This document shows positions 17,247 to 25,291 of a DNA stretch of 64,000 nt, one piece after another (position 1 is the stretch's first letter; each line of letters starts with the position of its first letter). This DNA is from Pseudomonadaceae bacterium (GTDB lineage: Bacteria > Pseudomonadota > Gammaproteobacteria > Pseudomonadales > Azotimanducaceae), in the NCBI GenBank assembly GCA_024743435.1, contig JANSWO010000013.1:1-64000 (forward strand). Reading direction: 5' to 3'. Position numbers and translations under genes: made by a program. The notes beneath the pieces are model-generated. The model was not told where the DNA came from and did not search any database. It worked only from the letters and a program-made list of their open reading frames with translations.

Positions 17247-17705
17247 TCAGTTGTCGCTTGTTGGTGTCACTGAAAACGCGATGGCCCAGCGGCAGCGCAC
17301 ATCGAAGAATGCGATGGCCGTCATCAGCGCGACACTGGCGGCATCACCCACCGCAGCTTTTAACGCGTCAACGTCGGCGTCGGTAACGCCATGTTGGTTG
17401 TAAGGCCACTGCTCAGCTATCGCCAGCACCACGCGATCCTCCTCGCTCAGCGTCGTAAAGTCACCGATGGATAGCGCCTGTTTCTCAGCACTATTGAGCG
17501 GCGCTGGACTCTCTGCGTCGATTTCCGCGAGACATCCGTGAATATAGGCGATCCGCAGCCGACAAAGCTCCATGTGACGCGGGTTGGCGACGTCGCCGTT
17601 GAACACCTGATCCATGAACGACTGATAGCGCTCGAGCAGCTCCGCTCGCATGCCTAGCGAGGCAAAGGCGTCATCGACGCTCGCCGGTTTGATGTGGACA
17701 TTCAT
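17247..17705 (-). CDS. Carboxymuconolactone decarboxylase/AhpD-like protein
   Basis: A 152-aa AhpD-fold protein. The family helix ELCRLRIAYIHGC is present, but the usual CxxC is reduced: only HGC is found, followed by LAEI, where most relatives have CxYCxxxH. The segment LSEEDRVVLAIAEQWP and a C-terminal ALMTAIAFFDVRCRWAI complete the fold. The start is ATG 17705, which overlaps the TMEM175 stop by 4 bp; a longer frame runs into that gene. It is followed on the same strand by the probable selenoprotein paralogue, 93 bp away, so they may be co-transcribed. Confidence 0.82.
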   Translation of the reverse strand: MNVHIKPASVDDAFASLGMRAELLERYQSFMDQVFNGDVANPRHMELCRLRIAYIHGCLAEIDAESPAPLNSAEKQALSIGDFTTLSEEDRVVLAIAEQWPYNQHGVTDADVDALKAAVGDAASVALMTAIAFFDVRCRWAIAFSVTPTSDN

Positions 17706-18397
17706 GCTCGTTCTCCAGCGCGTTTGCCAACGGTCAACCACCTGGCGAGCCAGCCGGTCGCGGCCAGTATCAGATACAGCCAGGGTGACATCAGGTTAAC
17801 TGGAAACGGCAGGGCCAGCGAGCAAATCGCTGCCAGCAGGGCAACGCCTGCCACGATGGCCCAGGCGGCGCGTCCTGCGCGAACGATGTCCCGAAAATCC
17901 GAGCTACTCGCGGCCTCCCGGGCAGAGCAGTGGTAGAGCATGCACAAGCACAGTGCCATAGCGCTCATTCCGAAGCCGAATATGGCGAAGAGTGCGCTCA
18001 GGTCGGATGCGCTTGGTTGTGCTCCCCAGGCGCTTGGGAAATAGCCGCTGCTTGCCCAGTGGAAAAACTGGCCGAACATCAGTTTGAGCGGATAGATATA
18101 GATCATCACCACAAAGACGAGAGCGAGGGTCCACAACGTGCTTGCTGTGGAATTCGTGTCCGTTACCTCGCTCCAGCGACGGTGGCCGATCCAGAACAAC
18201 ATGATCTGCGCAAAGCTGACGGCAAAGGCGGGCACGCCTTTCAGCGCGTCCAGTAATTCGCTCAAGCTCCCTGGTATCTCGTCGATCGATATCACGAGCA
18301 TGGTTACGGCGAAAGCAAACGCCGCATCAACGAACGTTTCGAGCCGGCGAGTAGATTCGTCGGATAGTGTATTTGGCCCTGCGGAAACGCTTGTCAT
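17702..18397 (-). CDS. TMEM175/DUF1211 family membrane protein
   Basis: A 231-aa inner-membrane protein whose first helix, RLETFVDAAFAFAVTMLVI, is the hallmark of TMEM175 potassium channels (the RxxFxDAVFAIAxT pattern, where the FSD-type signature and Ile/Leu gate sit). Further hydrophobic segments follow (VPAFAVSFAQIMLFWIGH, TLWTLALVFVVMIYI, ALFAIFGFGMSAMALCL, AWAIVAGVALLAAI, WLYLILAATGWLARW). Bacterial members are leaky cation channels. It is the first gene of an apparent operon with the two AhpD-like genes. Confidence 0.85.
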   Translation of the reverse strand: MTSVSAGPNTLSDESTRRLETFVDAAFAFAVTMLVISIDEIPGSLSELLDALKGVPAFAVSFAQIMLFWIGHRRWSEVTDTNSTASTLWTLALVFVVMIYIYPLKLMFGQFFHWASSGYFPSAWGAQPSASDLSALFAIFGFGMSAMALCLCMLYHCSAREAASSSDFRDIVRAGRAAWAIVAGVALLAAICSLALPFPVNLMSPWLYLILAATGWLARWLTVGKRAGERA

Positions 18398-18500
18398 GAG
18401 CGTATCCTAGCGCTGTCGCAGACCAGCGTCTGCCAACAAACGTTACCCACTTGATAACAGCACGTGGGTTTGTTTCAAGAATCGACCATGAGGGTCTTTT

Positions 18501-19178
18501 ATGTTCAGCCATTTCTCCGCATGCCGACTTGTTCTGGCCTGTACCCTTGCATTCGCCTTTGTCCTGCCGGCGAGTGCTGCCGGGTCAAGCGACCTTGCGC
18601 AATGGGCCGACGCGCTCGGTCTGGATATGGATGTGTCTTACTCCGGCACTCGGGTCATGCAAACTCAGCAAGGCAACATCTCCATGCTTGAGCGGCGGGC
18701 GCCGGGTAAGCAGCGAATGGAAATGTCGATGGGCGGTATGAACGCGGTCATGATCATTCGCGAAGACCGAAAGGCGGCTTACACGCTCATGCCCGATTTC
18801 GGTATGTATCGAGAAACCTCACTCTCAGAAGCCCAATCCCAAACGGGTAACAATCTTGACCTTTCCAGCGTCGACAAGGTGGGTCGCGAGAAACTTGATG
18901 GCTCGATGACCACCAAGTACGCGGTCTCATTCAGTGATGGCAATGGCCGGGGCGACGGCTTCATGTGGGTGTCGGACGACGGTATCGCCATAAAGATGGA
19001 GATGACTTACACCTCGAGTGGCGCCAGCGGCCAGAGAATCGAAATGTTGCTCAAGGATGTGAACATCGCTCGACAGCCGGACGAGTTGTTTGAAGTGCCA
19101 GAGAATTATCGGCCGATGAACATGACTAATATGGGGTCAATGATGGGGCGCGGCGCTGGCGGCAGTTCAAGGCCCTAG
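18501..19178 (+). CDS. Secreted protein, DUF4412/LolA-like fold
   Basis: A 225-aa protein with a signal peptide (LVLACTLAFAFVLPASAAG, cleavage near residue 27). The body is an antiparallel sheet of short strands (VSYSGTRVMQTQQGN, MLERRAPGKQRMEM, KAAYTLMPDFGMYRE, TTKYAVSF, GDGFMWVSDDGIAIKMEM) as in LolA/DUF4412 periplasmic proteins that hold a lipid or metal in a cup. The start is ATG 18501 with GAGGG upstream. The Gly/Ser/Arg-rich tail ends at TAG 19176. The same frame then stays open and coding-like to 19325 (see next entry), so the gene may be truncated. Confidence 0.78.
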   Translation: MFSHFSACRLVLACTLAFAFVLPASAAGSSDLAQWADALGLDMDVSYSGTRVMQTQQGNISMLERRAPGKQRMEMSMGGMNAVMIIREDRKAAYTLMPDFGMYRETSLSEAQSQTGNNLDLSSVDKVGREKLDGSMTTKYAVSFSDGNGRGDGFMWVSDDGIAIKMEMTYTSSGASGQRIEMLLKDVNIARQPDELFEVPENYRPMNMTNMGSMMGRGAGGSSRP

Positions 19179-19325
19179 CAGCAACCAACGCAACAGAACC
19201 GACCGGACGAATCCGGTTTTGCAGAAGAGCTTGGCGATGCCGCGACGGATGAGGCGCAAGCCGGCGTAGAAGACGGCGTGCGCGATCAGGTGCGAAAGGG
19301 CATTCGCGGAATCTTCGGTCGCTGA
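19179..19325 (+). other. Coding-like continuation after an in-frame TAG
   Basis: Directly after TAG 19176-19178 the same frame gives 48 further codons ending at TGA 19325. It begins QQPTQQNRPDESG and ends DQVRKGIRGIFGR, an amphipathic acidic-basic helix that looks like a real protein end. It is either the lost C-terminus of the upstream protein (recent nonsense mutation or sequence error) or relic coding DNA. No initiation site of its own is seen. Confidence 0.5.
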
Positions 19326-19350
19326 AGCGCGGCCGGCGGGCGCTGGCGAA

Positions 19351-20670
19351 TCAGCCGGCGCTGGCCCGATTGCTTGCGGCTCGGCGCTCGACAAGCAGGT
19401 AGATAATGACACCGATCACGATCATCGCCAGAGCAAACAACACCTCTGCCAGATGTTCGGTTGCGAGGAAGGTCAGGGTCGCGCCGATGCACAGCAGGAA
19501 GACAAGCGGTGGTAGCGGGTAGAACGGCACCTTGAATGGTCGTGGCAGGTCCGGATTGCGCATGCGCAGCAGGAACACGCCGCCGATGGTGATGGCCGAA
19601 TTGAGCGCCAGAATGAAGCCCGCGAACAGCAATACCTGATCGAACGTTGCGGTCACTACCAGCGTTAGAGAAATGATCGCCTGCATCCAGATGGCGCGCT
19701 GAGGCACCCCGCCTGGGCCGATTTCCGCCAACCAGCGTAGTGACGCGTAATCTTCGCCAGCGACCTGTAGCACTCGCGGGCCGGCCAGCACCATAGAGCT
19801 GACGGTTGAGATCAGTAGCGACGCCAGGATGATCGCCATGGCGGTTGCGCCCGTTGGTCCGAAGACATGCTGGGCGACGATGTAGCCAATCTCCAGTTCG
19901 CCAGCCATGGCCTCAGCCGGTGCAGACCGCAGAAAGACAACATGTAGCGCAACGTAGAGAATCAGCACGGTGCCCGTTCCGGCGGTGAGAACCCACGGTA
20001 GCTGACGTTGCGGGTCTCTTAGTTCGCCTGTCAGGTAGGTGGCTGAATTCCAGCCAGTGTAGGCATAGTTCACATAGATCAGCGCAACCGCGAACGCGGG
20101 TGAGAAGACGCTATCGATGGCGCTGTCGCTGAGGCTCCAGTCGAGCGGTACTGGCTCGTCGAGGTTCCAGGTGGCTGCGATGCAGAAGCCGACAATCAGC
20201 AGCAGCTTTAACATGGTGAAGCCGGTTTGCACACCGCCGCTGGTCGAGCGACTGCGAGTGTGGGCGATGGTGGCAACGATGATCAGCGCCGCTGCTGTCC
20301 ATTGCACCCCGAGCTCCGGGAAGGCGGCCGCGAGATAAGTCGCAAACGTGATCGCCGCCAGTGCGACCGGTGCGGCAAATCCCACGCTTGCGGAAACCCA
20401 GCCGGAGACGAAGCCGGGTAGTGGGCCGTAGACCTCGCGCACGAAATGATATTCACCACCGGAGCGAGGCATGGCCGCACCAAGCTCGGCATAACAAAGC
20501 GCGCCGCTCAATGCGATAACGCCACCGAGCACCCACAGGCTGATGATCACTGTGGGCGATTGAATATCCATGAGCTGGAAGCCAAGGCTGGTAAAAACCC
20601 CGGTGCCGATCATGTTGGCAACGACAACGCTGAAGGCAGCGCTGGTTGCGAATGGTTTGACGCTGTTCAC
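19351..20670 (-). CDS. APC superfamily amino acid permease
   Basis: An inner-membrane amino acid or amine transporter of 439 aa from GTG 20670 (an in-frame GTG at 20706 would add 12). TM1 contains the broken-helix signature VVVANMIGTGVF (GxG substrate loop), TM2 LCYAELGAAMPRSGGEYHFV, and about 12 hydrophobic segments follow. FKVPFYPLPPLVFLLCIGA near the end is typical of eukaryote-like LAT/YfnA subfamilies. The start codon lies in a perfect 16-bp palindrome (20664-20679), and a ten-copy hexamer tract sits just upstream, both candidate control elements. Confidence 0.9.
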   Translation of the reverse strand: MNSVKPFATSAAFSVVVANMIGTGVFTSLGFQLMDIQSPTVIISLWVLGGVIALSGALCYAELGAAMPRSGGEYHFVREVYGPLPGFVSGWVSASVGFAAPVALAAITFATYLAAAFPELGVQWTAAALIIVATIAHTRSRSTSGGVQTGFTMLKLLLIVGFCIAATWNLDEPVPLDWSLSDSAIDSVFSPAFAVALIYVNYAYTGWNSATYLTGELRDPQRQLPWVLTAGTGTVLILYVALHVVFLRSAPAEAMAGELEIGYIVAQHVFGPTGATAMAIILASLLISTVSSMVLAGPRVLQVAGEDYASLRWLAEIGPGGVPQRAIWMQAIISLTLVVTATFDQVLLFAGFILALNSAITIGGVFLLRMRNPDLPRPFKVPFYPLPPLVFLLCIGATLTFLATEHLAEVLFALAMIVIGVIIYLLVERRAASNRASAG

Positions 20671-20679
20671 CGGTGAACA
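20664..20679. promoter_or_regulatory. Perfect 16-bp palindrome over the APC permease start
   Basis: TGTTCACCGGTGAACA is fully self-complementary and spans the likely GTG start of the permease. It may be an operator; if transcribed it would also form a hairpin hiding the start. Confidence 0.5.
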
Positions 20680-20705
20680 ATGCCCGGCGGCCACGACTAA
20701 GTACA

Positions 20706-20765
20706 CCCTTGCCCTTGCCCTTGCCCTTGCCCTTGCCCTTGCCCTTGCCCTTGCCCTTGCCCTTG
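20706..20765. repeat. Ten tandem CCCTTG hexamers (simple sequence repeat)
   Basis: Ten perfect copies of CCCTTG, then a degenerate CCCATG. The tract lies 36 bp upstream of the APC permease start, on its promoter side. Tracts like this change length by slippage. Because the unit is 6 bp, expansion would not shift a frame but would move promoter elements. Frames through it read as poly(Leu-Ala) or poly(Gly-Lys) and are not genes. Confidence 0.95.
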
Positions 20766-20771
20766 CCCATG

Positions 20772-21146
20772 CCTACGCCAGCGCCAGATAGACGATCGTT
20801 TCGTCGCTGGTTGGCCCAGCGCGGTGCAACGCGTGCCAAAACAGTGCGTTTCGTGGCAATCCGTCATCACTTTGAAAGAAATTCCGAATACAGTGCGCAC
20901 CGCAAGCAGATGGTGACTCGCTCAGTTCGTGCCGATAATCGCGGCGCAGTCGCGACTGGCCCCGCGTAGTCGTTCTTTCCCGTCTGCACAGACTCTCTCA
21001 ATGGCATATGCGTTCAGTCTCGGAGCAAGCTGGCACAAGGATTGCTGGATTCCGATGCGGACGACAGTTGTAGATGACGAACCTCGCCCAGTAGTGGGTA
21101 ACCCGCCGGCGGATCGCCGGATATCGCCGAAAGGCAAGGAGATAGC
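20772..21146. other. Non-coding gap before the WS/DGAT gene
   Basis: About 375 bp between the hexamer tract and the acyltransferase start. No convincing gene, hairpin terminator or strong promoter is seen. AAGGAG lies just before the downstream start. Short frames here have no family features. Confidence 0.5.
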
Positions 21147-22676
21147 GTGAACAAGTTAGCTGGTCTGGATGCCGGTTTTCTTTACATGGAGACCCCTCGA
21201 AGCCCTACTCACATCGCCTCTGTGCAGATGCTGGACTTGAGCGGTCAGGACACTGACGATTTCGTGAGCCGCGTGAAGCAGCAGTTTCTGCATCGCCTGG
21301 ATCTCGTACCCTACTTCACGCGCCGTCTGCGTGAAGTGCCGATGCAGCTGGATCACCCTGAATGGGAGCCGGTTGAGCACTTTGATATCAATGATCACAT
21401 CCATACTTGCTCCGTAGCGGCGCCCGGAGGCAGGGCTGAGCTGGAGGCCGCTGTGGCGCAGGTGCACGCGCAGCCGCTGGATCGCAGCAAGCCGCTGTGG
21501 GATCTGTGGATTTTCACTGATTTGGCGAATGGCCAAGCGGCTCTCTACAATCGCTCTCACCACGCCTGCATCGATGGTGTTTCTGGCCAGCTCGCCGTAT
21601 TCGGCATGATGGACACACAGGCCGTTACCCAGGACGGGGCCAAACTGCCGGAATCATTTGATCGGCCGCGCAAGCCAGTGACAGCAGGCAATGCTCTGGT
21701 TGGCGCTGTCGAGAACCTGTTTACGTCGATGATTGCCCAGGGAGTTGCCAGCATTGGCAGAACCGAATCCGCACTCAGAATGGGGCAGCGTCTGCTGGAT
21801 CCAGCGCGCGGTCTGGGTGTGGCGTGGCGCGGCGCGCCAGCAACACGATTCAATTGCGCGGTATCTGCCGAGCGAACGTACGCAACTGGCGAAGTCTCGC
21901 TGCAAATGGTGAAGGACGTCGCGTCTCGCACCGGTGGTACGGTCAATGATGTTTTTCTGGCGATCTGCGGAGGTGGACTGCGGCGCTATCTGAATCGACA
22001 TGGTGAGCTGCCGGAAGAAACGTTGCTTGCCGGCTGTCCGGTGTCTCTGCGCAAACCGGGTGACAACTCGCTCAATAACCAGGTGACAATGATGGCAGTG
22101 CCTTTGGCTACGGACATCGCTTCTCCGACTGAGCGAGTGAGTGCAATCGCACGCGGTGGCAATGCGGCCAAATCGCTCATTGCGGACGCCGCTGAGATGT
22201 TTGAATTTAATCCCGTTGCCCCTGGGCTGCCGGGCTTGATGAGTGGCGCGGTTAAGCTGGCTGAGCGTACGGGTCTTGTTGGTCTGCCGATGCAGCGGGT
22301 TCCGTTCAACATCGTCATCTCAAACGTTCCTGGGCCGAAACAGACTCACTACATGTGCGGCGCGAAGGTACTCACGCATTACCCCGTGTCTATCCCAGCC
22401 CACTCGCAGGCCGTGAACATCACGGTTCAGAGCTACGACGGCACGTTGTTCTTCGCGATCACCGGTTGCGCTCGTGCGCTACCGGATGCAGACCGACTAC
22501 GCGACGATATGCTGGCATCGCTACAACGGCTGATCGCACATACCGAAGCATCCAGCGTGAGCGTGGACGAGCTGGGTATCAGCCCGCAGTCCGGGCCTGC
22601 TCTCGATGCCTCAAATCAGCCCGGCAAGGCAGGGAATGATGAGGATAACGGCGGCGCGCCTGCCGAGGCGGCCTGA
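21147..22676 (+). CDS. Wax ester synthase/diacylglycerol acyltransferase (WS/DGAT), copy 1
   Basis: A bifunctional O-acyltransferase of 509 aa that joins acyl-CoA to fatty alcohol or diacylglycerol to make storage lipid at the inner face of the membrane. The catalytic HHxxxDG is SHHACIDG (about His138-His139, Asp143). Family blocks LDAGFLYMETPRSPTHI at the start, NDVFLAICGGGLRRYL, and the late VPFNIVISNVPGP are intact. The GTG start has AAGGAG upstream. The Asp/Glu-rich tail is variable. It heads a cluster with a lipase-like hydrolase and a second WS/DGAT, all co-directional. Confidence 0.94.
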   Translation: MNKLAGLDAGFLYMETPRSPTHIASVQMLDLSGQDTDDFVSRVKQQFLHRLDLVPYFTRRLREVPMQLDHPEWEPVEHFDINDHIHTCSVAAPGGRAELEAAVAQVHAQPLDRSKPLWDLWIFTDLANGQAALYNRSHHACIDGVSGQLAVFGMMDTQAVTQDGAKLPESFDRPRKPVTAGNALVGAVENLFTSMIAQGVASIGRTESALRMGQRLLDPARGLGVAWRGAPATRFNCAVSAERTYATGEVSLQMVKDVASRTGGTVNDVFLAICGGGLRRYLNRHGELPEETLLAGCPVSLRKPGDNSLNNQVTMMAVPLATDIASPTERVSAIARGGNAAKSLIADAAEMFEFNPVAPGLPGLMSGAVKLAERTGLVGLPMQRVPFNIVISNVPGPKQTHYMCGAKVLTHYPVSIPAHSQAVNITVQSYDGTLFFAITGCARALPDADRLRDDMLASLQRLIAHTEASSVSVDELGISPQSGPALDASNQPGKAGNDEDNGGAPAEAA

Positions 22677-22825
22677 CCGCGGAACTGGGATCGCCTGACC
22701 GCGTGATGATTGGCTGCTGGTGGCATCCAGCAGCCAATGTTGCAGCGCACAAATTTCGATGAGATACTCCGCTGGCTCGGGGCGCGTTTCCCGACGGCGT
22801 TGTCATCACATTGGAACCGGCGCTC

Positions 22826-23614
22826 ATGAAATCTTTCCCAAACGAGCTGGAGCGCCGTGCGCTTTCTTTCCTCGAAGGGCCGCGCTTCGCGGCCCAGCTG
22901 CCGGCGCTGTTTGCGGCGAGTCCCTGGCTGGCGACGGCACCTCGTGGTGACGGCAGTCCGGTCATGGTGCTCCCGGGTTTCGGTACTAATGATCTCTCGA
23001 CAGCCCTGCTGCGCGGCTATCTGAGTTTTCTCGGTTATCGCGTCAGTGGTTGGGGCCTCGGACGCAATCTCGGTTTTGCCCGCGTGGGTGGAATAGAGCC
23101 CCTTGTCGATCGCCTCAGCACGGTGGCGAACGCGGCTCGATCAGTCGACAAAGTTGCCCTGGTCGGGCACAGCCTGGGCGGCGTTTTTGCGCGCCGGATG
23201 GCAACACATTCGCCACAACTCGTCAGCCGCGTGGTATCCCTCGGCTCGCCCATCAGCGGCAATCCGACCCAGTCGCCACTGTGGACGGCTTACCGTCAGC
23301 TAAACCCCGAGATGGCGACGCCCGCTGCCATCGCGCGGGTGCAAACCATGCGAGCGGTGCCACCACCGGTGCCGGCGTCCGCCATTTTCTCCCGCTCTGA
23401 CGCCATCGTGCACTGGCATCGTGCGCAGGAAGTCGATGCACCGCAGAGCGAGAGCATAGAAGTGATTGCCGGCCACATGGCTTTGTTGCTGCACGCACCC
23501 ACGTTTTACGCTGTTGCAGACCGTCTCGCCCAGCCGACGGATAACTGGAGGTCTTTTCAACCTCCAGCGAGCCTCGCAGGCTGGTTGTATCCCGGTGTGA
23601 CAACGCTCGCCTGA
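22826..23614 (+). CDS. Lipase-like alpha/beta hydrolase
   Basis: A 262-aa alpha/beta hydrolase. The nucleophile elbow is GHSLGG (Ser about residue 119), the acid is probably in FSRSDAIVHWH and the His in GHMALLL. The start is ATG 22826; a TTG five codons earlier is less likely. There is no signal peptide, so it is cytosolic. The GFGTNDLSTALLRGYL and SPISGNP segments recall triacylglycerol lipase or acyl-protein/PGAP1-like enzymes. Between two WS/DGAT genes, hydrolysis of stored neutral lipid is a natural inference. Confidence 0.85.
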   Translation: MKSFPNELERRALSFLEGPRFAAQLPALFAASPWLATAPRGDGSPVMVLPGFGTNDLSTALLRGYLSFLGYRVSGWGLGRNLGFARVGGIEPLVDRLSTVANAARSVDKVALVGHSLGGVFARRMATHSPQLVSRVVSLGSPISGNPTQSPLWTAYRQLNPEMATPAAIARVQTMRAVPPPVPASAIFSRSDAIVHWHRAQEVDAPQSESIEVIAGHMALLLHAPTFYAVADRLAQPTDNWRSFQPPASLAGWLYPGVTTLA

Positions 23615-23692
23615 ACAACTTCGGCCTTGTCGTGGCTGACGCGTGAGTGTTCAACTTGCGGCTGCCGACAAGACCCTGATCATCATCGGAGA

Positions 23693-25204
23693 ATGCCATT
23701 GCTCACCCAGCTCAGTCCGCAGGATGCCTCGTTTGTTTTTCTCGAATCGCCGACGACACCCATGCACATCGGCTCACTGGCGATTTACGATCCGAGCACC
23801 GCTGATGGCGGTGAACTGACTGAAGAGAGCTTCACGCGGCTGTTCGAAGAACGCATGCATCAGAACCCGTTTGGGCGTCAAAAACTCGTGCGGGTTCCAC
23901 TCGACGCCGACTATCCCTATTGGATTGAAGACGCCAACTTCGATATCGAATATCACATCCGCCGTTGGGCATTGCCGAAGCCCGCTGATACCGAGCAGCT
24001 CTATAAGGTTGCCGCGCGCTTGTTTGCGCGGCCCCTGGACATGACCAAACCGCTCTGGGAGGTCTACCTCATTGAGGGCCTGGATCATGTGGAGGGCGTC
24101 CCGAAGGGTTCGATCGCGATTCTGACGAAGACACATCACGCGGCGGTCGATGGAACGTCCGGCATGCACCTGGTTGAATTGATGCACGATCTAACGCCGA
24201 AGCCTGCGGCCGCGACCCGTCCGGCAGAACCGTGGCATCCGGATCGCCAGCCCAGTGACATGGAATTGATGGTGCGCACGGCGATACGCAATCTGCAGCA
24301 GCCGTTCAGATTCGCCGAGGTCTGGGCTGGTCAGGCACACTCCGCCATTCGCAAGCCTTCATCGCTGGTCGGCGCGCAAGGCCTGCGTGGAGTTGAATTG
24401 CCAAAACTGCAACCAGCACCCAAGACGCGTTTCAATCGCGATCTCTCCGCCCAACGGAGCATCGGCTCGACGACGTTTGATCTCGATGATCTGCGCACGG
24501 TGCGCGGCGTTGTCGATGGAGCAACCGTTAATGACGCCGTGCTCGCCATTTGTGGTGGCGGTCTCAGGCGTTATCTCGAGAGCAAGAAAGAGTTGCCAGG
24601 CAGCTCATTGGTCGCGATGGCACCGGTAAGCACGCGCAGCAAGGGTGATGACGCAACCTCTGGTAATCAGGTTTCGGCCATGTTCGTGCCGGTAGGCACG
24701 GATATCTCTGATCCGGTTGCGCGATTGCTGGCCATCAGAGAAAGCACATCCGGGCAAAAAGCCGGCAGCACCGGGGTTGCCGCTCGCGCAATGACCGACT
24801 ACGCACAATTCGTTCCCGCGTTTACGGCCGCACTTGCGTCCCGGTTGCAAAGCTCACTCGCCGCGCAAATGCCATCGCCACCGTTCAACGTCAGCATCAG
24901 CAATGTGCCGGGGCCACAGGTGCCCCTATACGCGGTGGGTGCTCGCATGATTAACAGCATTGGCTACGGTGGCATCGTCAACGGCATGGGCCTCATCATG
25001 CCGGTGACCAGTTATTGCGGTCAGCTGACCATAGCGTTTACGTCCTGCCGGGAAATGCTGCCGGACCCGGAATTTTTTGCCCTGTGCCTGGAAGAGTCGT
25101 TCGACGAGTTGTGCGCGGCGGCCGGGTACAAAGCAAAGGCTCGAAAGCCCTCCAAGAAAGGTGGCAAGGGCGGCGGCAAGAAGAAGAGCGAAAGCAAAGG
25201 TTGA
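23693..25204 (+). CDS. Wax ester synthase/diacylglycerol acyltransferase (WS/DGAT), copy 2
   Basis: A 503-aa paralogue of the copy-1 enzyme with catalytic THHAAVDG, SPQDASFVFLESPTTPMHIG at the start and NDAVLAICGGGLRRYL. The start is ATG 23693. Unlike copy 1, the last 24 residues are a Lys/Gly tail (KARKPSKKGGKGGGKKK), probably a membrane or lipid-droplet/phosphate-binding extension. Copies are clearly divergent, so this is an old duplication with possibly different alcohol acceptors. It ends 87 bp before haloalkane dehalogenase. Confidence 0.94.
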   Translation: MPLLTQLSPQDASFVFLESPTTPMHIGSLAIYDPSTADGGELTEESFTRLFEERMHQNPFGRQKLVRVPLDADYPYWIEDANFDIEYHIRRWALPKPADTEQLYKVAARLFARPLDMTKPLWEVYLIEGLDHVEGVPKGSIAILTKTHHAAVDGTSGMHLVELMHDLTPKPAAATRPAEPWHPDRQPSDMELMVRTAIRNLQQPFRFAEVWAGQAHSAIRKPSSLVGAQGLRGVELPKLQPAPKTRFNRDLSAQRSIGSTTFDLDDLRTVRGVVDGATVNDAVLAICGGGLRRYLESKKELPGSSLVAMAPVSTRSKGDDATSGNQVSAMFVPVGTDISDPVARLLAIRESTSGQKAGSTGVAARAMTDYAQFVPAFTAALASRLQSSLAAQMPSPPFNVSISNVPGPQVPLYAVGARMINSIGYGGIVNGMGLIMPVTSYCGQLTIAFTSCREMLPDPEFFALCLEESFDELCAAAGYKAKARKPSKKGGKGGGKKKSESKG

Positions 25205-25291
25205 TACCGTGCGCTGCGGTGGTGCTCGGATGCTGGGCAAGCACTACATGGATTGATAGCGTGCGGTACTAACAACGCGTAAGGAACGACC

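Noticed and set aside
20570-20839. ORFs coding poly(Leu-Ala) or poly(Gly-Lys)
   Set aside because: They exist only because the hexamer repeat is open in several frames; no ribosome site or family.
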